Shown here piece after piece: positions 20,411-24,363 of a stretch of 24,363 nt of DNA (the stretch's first letter is position 1; each line of letters starts with the position of its first letter). The notes beneath the pieces are model-generated. The model made no database searches and was not told the origin of the DNA. It saw only the letters and a program-made list of their open reading frames with translations. A program made the position numbers and the translations under genes. Origin of the DNA: Salpingoeca rosetta (Eukaryota > Opisthokonta > Choanoflagellata > Craspedida > Salpingoecidae); contig NW_004754926.1 of the NCBI RefSeq assembly GCF_000188695.1, positions 257,786 through 282,148 of the forward strand, written 5' to 3'.

Positions 20411-21361
20411 CGACACGACAGAGGGAGATATGCAGGGAGGACAGCCCAGCGGTGGCAACGGCACACGTTCCTGTGAAACCAGAGTGCACCCACCCACCAA
20501 GCAAGCAACCAAGCAACCAAGCAACCAAGCAACCAACAACCACTCGACTCGACACAGCAGTGTACGTGTGAGTCTACACGCGCGCACACTTGTGGGGGGA
20601 CACATGATGATGTGGGCTGTTGCTGTGCAGTGGCCATTGCATGGGTGTTGCTTGCCATGACACCCGCACCACATGCACGGAGACCACGACAACCGTGTGC
20701 AAAAGAAAGGAGGGAAGCAGCAAGTAAGTTCTTCCTTTTGCATCACGTATGTGTCCCACTTCTCTCTCACCACCACACACACACGTGCCTGCTTGCGTGC
20801 TCGCTTGCTTGCTTGCTGTGTTGCTGGGTGCACGCACTCACACTCACACACACACACACAGACACGCACGTACACACAACACAGACAGTGTGGCACCAGC
20901 ACAACAACAACGACAACAACGCCACCCACAGTGACCACCTCACCAACGTCGCACTGCCGTTTCCAGACAACAGGCCCCGCATGACCTTGCCACTTGCAAC
21001 GGCGTTGTTGCGCAGCGGGCGGGGATGCATGGTGATGAGCCACCTTCCCTCCTCAAGCAAGGCAACAATGCCATTCCCTGGCACTGGGCTCACTGCCAGA
21101 CAACCAGCACCAACTTTTGCCACTGCGTGCGTGCGTGCGTGTGCGTGATGTGTGATGTGTGTGCGTGTTTGTGGCACACGATGTGCGCACGCGTGCGTTT
21201 TTGCATGGAGTGCATCACTGGCAATGCCCCTGGCTGCTGGGCGCTGTCGCTTTGTGCTGGCGGTATTGGTCCTGCTGCTGAAGCAAGGGCACACACACAC
21301 ACGCACATATCGCCATTCCTCACACACCACACCAACAGCCAACCCGCAACAACAACCATAT

Positions 21362-21393
<32 letters not shown>

Positions 21394-21517
21394 CACGAGC
21401 AAGAGCTGGAGTGCATGCACACATAACCACAGACGACCACAGACCACAAACCACAGACGACCACAGACCACAGCAGCCTCATTTGCGTTCATCCTCATTC
21501 AACCTCTCCCACGCAGC
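20411..21517 (+). repeat. Duplicated ~1.1-kb segment, copy 2
   Basis: Second copy of 14801-15897 in the same orientation, 10 bp longer because of repeat-length changes. It carries the same donor GTAAGT (20724) and the same acceptor CTCTCCCACGCAG ending at 21516, one base before homology stops. It lies between the divergent GH28 gene and the golvesin-like gene, whose ATG is 74 bp further on. Confidence 0.95.
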
Positions 21518-21590
21518 ATCTTTCTTTGACAAACGCAAGAGTTGAATCGCTTGCGCTCTATTCATATCATCACACACATTGACCACCAAG

Positions 21591-23727
21591 ATGATGGCCA
21601 CGAAGGTGCTTGCGCTTGTGGCACTGTTTGCCGCTGCCACTTCAGCCACAAGCATCCTTGACTGCGACCAGGATTCGCGAGCAACTTTCTTCCAACAAGT
21701 GCGTGCCTGCATGTGTGTGTATGTGTGTGTGTATGTGTGTGCGCGCGCGCGTGCGTGCTGTATTGACTTTGAGTTTTCCTGAAGCGGGCGTGATGGCGAT
21801 GATGATGATGCGAAAGGAGAAGATGAATGTCGGCACGTGTGGCGACATTGGAGATGGTGTGCGCGTGTGGATTTGTCTCGCGTGCGTTGTTATATTGGTA
21901 TCTCTCTTGCTGTGTGTCGCGTCCCCCACTTTCTTCTTCTCCACACCACTCACTGTTGGGGAATGTATGCTTTGTGTGTCACCATGCTCTCTGCAGTGCT
22001 GTGTGAACGACCAGCAGATTTACATCAGCATCGACTTCTGCGCACGCAACGAGTTCTTCCAAAACGACGTATGTGTGAATCATTGTCGAGTGTTGCTTCT
22101 GCCGTGGCAAACGGGCCCTGCTGTGGTGTGCTTGTGTGTGCTCGTGTGCTCGCATGAGTTGTTGCGCTGTTTTACGTGTCGAGAACGGCCACACTCCCAC
22201 ACCACTTGCTCTTTGTTTCCTTTCTTCGCTCCTCTCACCAACACCCAACACTCCACACTCCATTCAACACTCGACACACCATTTTCTGCAACAATTGCAC
22301 CGTACCGCGTCCAGGTTGAGGGCTGCAGCACGTTTGCCGACAACTGCCCCCTGCGCGCCAGCGTGCAGGACCAGATTGAGAACCGTGACCCGCTTGCCGC
22401 CATCGACCACTGCCTCCCCGACGAGATCACGCTCGAGACGGACCGCGGCGAGGCCGAGGTGCGCGGGGTGTGGTCCATCAGCACTTCCGGCTCCGACTAC
22501 CAGGGCGGCACGTTCATCCACGACAACTTCCGCCACGGCGCCCGCGCTTTTGCTCGCTTCAGCGCAAGCTTCCTTGCTGGCGGTGCGTCCGTGTATGTGT
22601 GTGTGTGTGTGTGTGTTGTGCTGTGTATGCTGTTGTGTGTGTGTGTGTGTATGCGCACGTCTGTCTCTGGCTCTCTCTGGCTGGCTCTCTCTGGCTCTCT
22701 CTCCCTCTCTGTGGCTCTTTGTCTCTCTGTCTCTCTGTCTCTCTCTCCCTATCCTGGCTTTGGCTTTGTGCTCCTCGTGCTCACATGCGACCAATCTCCC
22801 TTACCCATGTCACACACACACACACACACCCTTCCACCACTCGGCAGGCGACTATGATGTGTACATCTCGTACGGCGTGCACCCTGTGCACTCGAGCAAC
22901 GTCGCCGTCTCCGTGCAGTCTGCCAACGACTACCAGATTGTGTATGTGGACCAGAAGACCTCTCCCCCAGGCGATGACGGCATGACCGGTTACGAGAAGC
23001 TCGGCACGTTCACGTTCACCGGCTTTGACGACGATGAGTACGTGCAGGTGAACACGGCTGGCACAGACCGGTACGAGCTTGTGACTGCAGACACGGTGCG
23101 CTTTGTGCGTGTGCCTTGCCCAAGCACCACCACGACCACAACCACCACGACAACGACGACCACCACGACCACCACCACTACGACGACCACAACCACGACC
23201 ACAACCACCACGACCACAACCACCACCACAACCACGACGACCACAACCACCACCACAACCACCACCACCACAACCACCACCACTACCACCACCACCACAA
23301 CCACTACGACGACCACCAACACGCCGCAGACGTACGCGGAGTGCGCGTTTGCGTGCCGCTTCGACGCTGCGCAGTGCCGCCTGGCGTGCGACGGTGTGCT
23401 GCTTCCGTTTTACTGCCGTCTCGGGTGCAAGCAGACCGAGCACGACTGCATGCAGGACTGCGAAGCCATTGCCGAGGCAACACGCGACCAGACCACCATC
23501 CCCACCTCCACCACGCCGCGTCCGACCACAACCACAACCACACGGCCCATGACCACGACTCGCACCACCACCCGCGCCCCGACGACCACCACCACCCGCA
23601 CCACGACGACGACCACCACCACCGTCAGGACGACGACGACAACCCCGACAACGCGCACAACCACGCCCGGCGTGCCCACCACCACCTTTGCCGGCTGCCC
23701 GCCAACCCGTGATTGCCGGTGCGTGCA

Positions 23728-23818
<91 letters not shown>

Positions 23819-24211
23819 TGTGTTGTGTGTGTGTTGTGCCTTGTGTTTGTGGGTGTGTTTTGCCTTGCCTGCCTCTGCCGCTCTTTTTTTTCTCCCACTT
23901 TCAAGGCCAACCATCTCATCCAACTCTTCTCTGCCTCACTTCCCCCCCCCCCCCACCCTCAACAGGTGCAAGCCCGGTGCCGTTGCGGTGTATTTTGACG
24001 ACAGCAACGGCTGCCGCACGTGCTCGTGCGTGCTGAGCGACGCCACCACCACCACACAGGCTGGTGCCTCGACCACAACCACAGCCGCCGCGCCCACGAC
24101 GACCACCACCACGCCTGCTGCCACCACCACCACGCCTGCTGCCACCACCACGACCGCCACAGGCTCCACCACAACAGTAGCGGGGACCTGCCCGCCAGAG
24201 CGCACATGCCG
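21591..24211 (+). CDS. Secreted mucin-like modular protein: golvesin-C-like domain, poly-Thr linkers, antistasin-like Cys modules (partial)
   Basis: Five exons (21591-21698, 21997-22068, 22315-22582, 22848-23718, 23966-24211) join in phase, and a sixth must lie off the right edge. Residues 1-25 are a signal peptide (MATKVLALVALFAAATSA). Residues ~98-238 resemble the golvesin C-terminal/xly-type beta-sandwich domain of bacterial surface proteins: GVWSISTSGSDYQGG, then GDYDVYISYGV, YEKLGTFTF and a final TADTVRFVRV. Next are 64 consecutive Thr (243-306), a block with about nine Cys (~315-355), a Thr/Pro/Arg linker, and the module CPPTRDCRCKPG...GCRTCSC, which has antistasin/VWC-like spacing. A second Thr/Ala/Pro linker ends in CPPERTCR, the start of another module. 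The linkers suggest heavy O-glycosylation. Likely an extracellular matrix or adhesion protein; its function is inferred. Confidence 0.85.
23126..23317 (+). repeat. Coding repeat of 64 consecutive ACN threonine codons
   Basis: 192 bp made only of ACC, ACA, ACG and ACT codons in frame. Mixed codon use shows the run is maintained at the protein level rather than by simple trinucleotide slippage alone. It separates the golvesin-like domain from the Cys-rich block. Confidence 0.95.
23727..23845. repeat. (TG)n microsatellite at the donor side of the mucin-like gene's intron 4
   Basis: A long pure TG run (about 23729-23811) with trailing TGTTGTG variants. It starts just after the donor CG|GTGCGTGCATGCG. 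Confidence 0.95.
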
Positions 24212-24279
24212 GTGAGTCTTTGTCGTCAAATGCACACAGCGGTTGACTGTCACACTTCATTCAGCCTCTCTGGTTTACA

Positions 24280-24280
<1 letters not shown>

Positions 24281-24319
<39 letters not shown>

Positions 24320-24363
24320 CGTCTGTGTGTCTGTGTCTGTGTCTGTGTCTGTGTGTGTGTGTG
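24281..24363. repeat. (TG)n/(TGTGTC)n repeat running off the right edge
   Basis: TG units, then a few TGTGTC units, then TG again to the window end. It lies in the intron after the last visible exon, about 70 bp from its donor (CG|GTGAGT at 24212). Confidence 0.93.

Noticed and set aside
20219..21043. Upstream extension of the GH28 frame to a 754-residue protein starting at 21043
   Set aside because: The extension translates the duplicated repeat cassette, including VC-type repeat peptides. A proper Met and signal peptide start at 20218, and copy 1 of the cassette has no such enzyme.
14801..21517. The duplicated segments as LTRs of one retroelement spanning 14801-21517
   Set aside because: The interval contains unrelated host genes (secreted Cys-rich, GH28) and no reverse transcriptase, integrase or primer-binding site; no target-site duplications are visible.

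Overview
The window is nuclear DNA of an intron-rich unicellular eukaryote. Coding exons are GC-rich, introns are full of (TG)n/(CA)n microsatellites, and splice sites are GT-AG. The mix of an ATP11-class flippase, a possible SERTA-like motif, antistasin-like cysteine modules and a golvesin-like domain fits a holozoan protist such as a choanoflagellate (Salpingoeca-like). That assignment is an inference with low to moderate confidence. All exon structures were built by hand from splice consensus, codon phase and family conservation.

Layout, left to right. (1) 1-1438, minus: an intron-containing DDE/Tc1-mariner-like transposase gene, running off the left edge at a (CTG)n(TTG)n tract. (2) 1439-2756: intergenic or 5' region with short repeats and a 19-bp palindrome. 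(3) 2757-3560, plus: an intronless Gln/Arg-rich protein of 267 residues, with a possible SERTA-like N-terminal motif. (4) 3561-4405: convergent intergenic DNA rich in TG repeats. (5) 4406-14650, minus: a 27-exon gene for a P4-ATPase lipid flippase of the ATP11 class, about 1,450 residues. It keeps the core catalytic motifs and carries two large low-complexity insertions. (6) 14801-15897: first copy of a ~1.1-kb segment that recurs almost unchanged at 20411-21517. (7) 15963-17500, plus: a small secreted cysteine-rich protein in 4 exons. (8) 17501-18778: convergent intergenic DNA. (9) 18779-20218, minus: an intronless, signal-bearing GH28 polygalacturonase-like enzyme. (10) 20411-21517: second copy of the segment. 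(11) 21591 to beyond the right edge, plus: a secreted, mucin-like modular protein with a golvesin-C-like domain, a run of 64 threonines, a Cys-rich block and repeated antistasin-like modules.

How it fits together: the two secreted-protein genes on the plus strand each lie just downstream of one copy of the duplicated segment. Each copy also fills the gap to a divergent minus-strand gene (flippase or GH28). The right edge of the duplication falls one base after a good 3' splice site. The segment may therefore be a shared promoter/leader-intron cassette feeding two unrelated secreted proteins. A second pattern runs through the window. In the sense strand, many introns carry UG repeats near the 5' splice site and CA repeats near the 3' splice site, so the two ends could pair. 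These two patterns are the best candidates for undescribed biology here.
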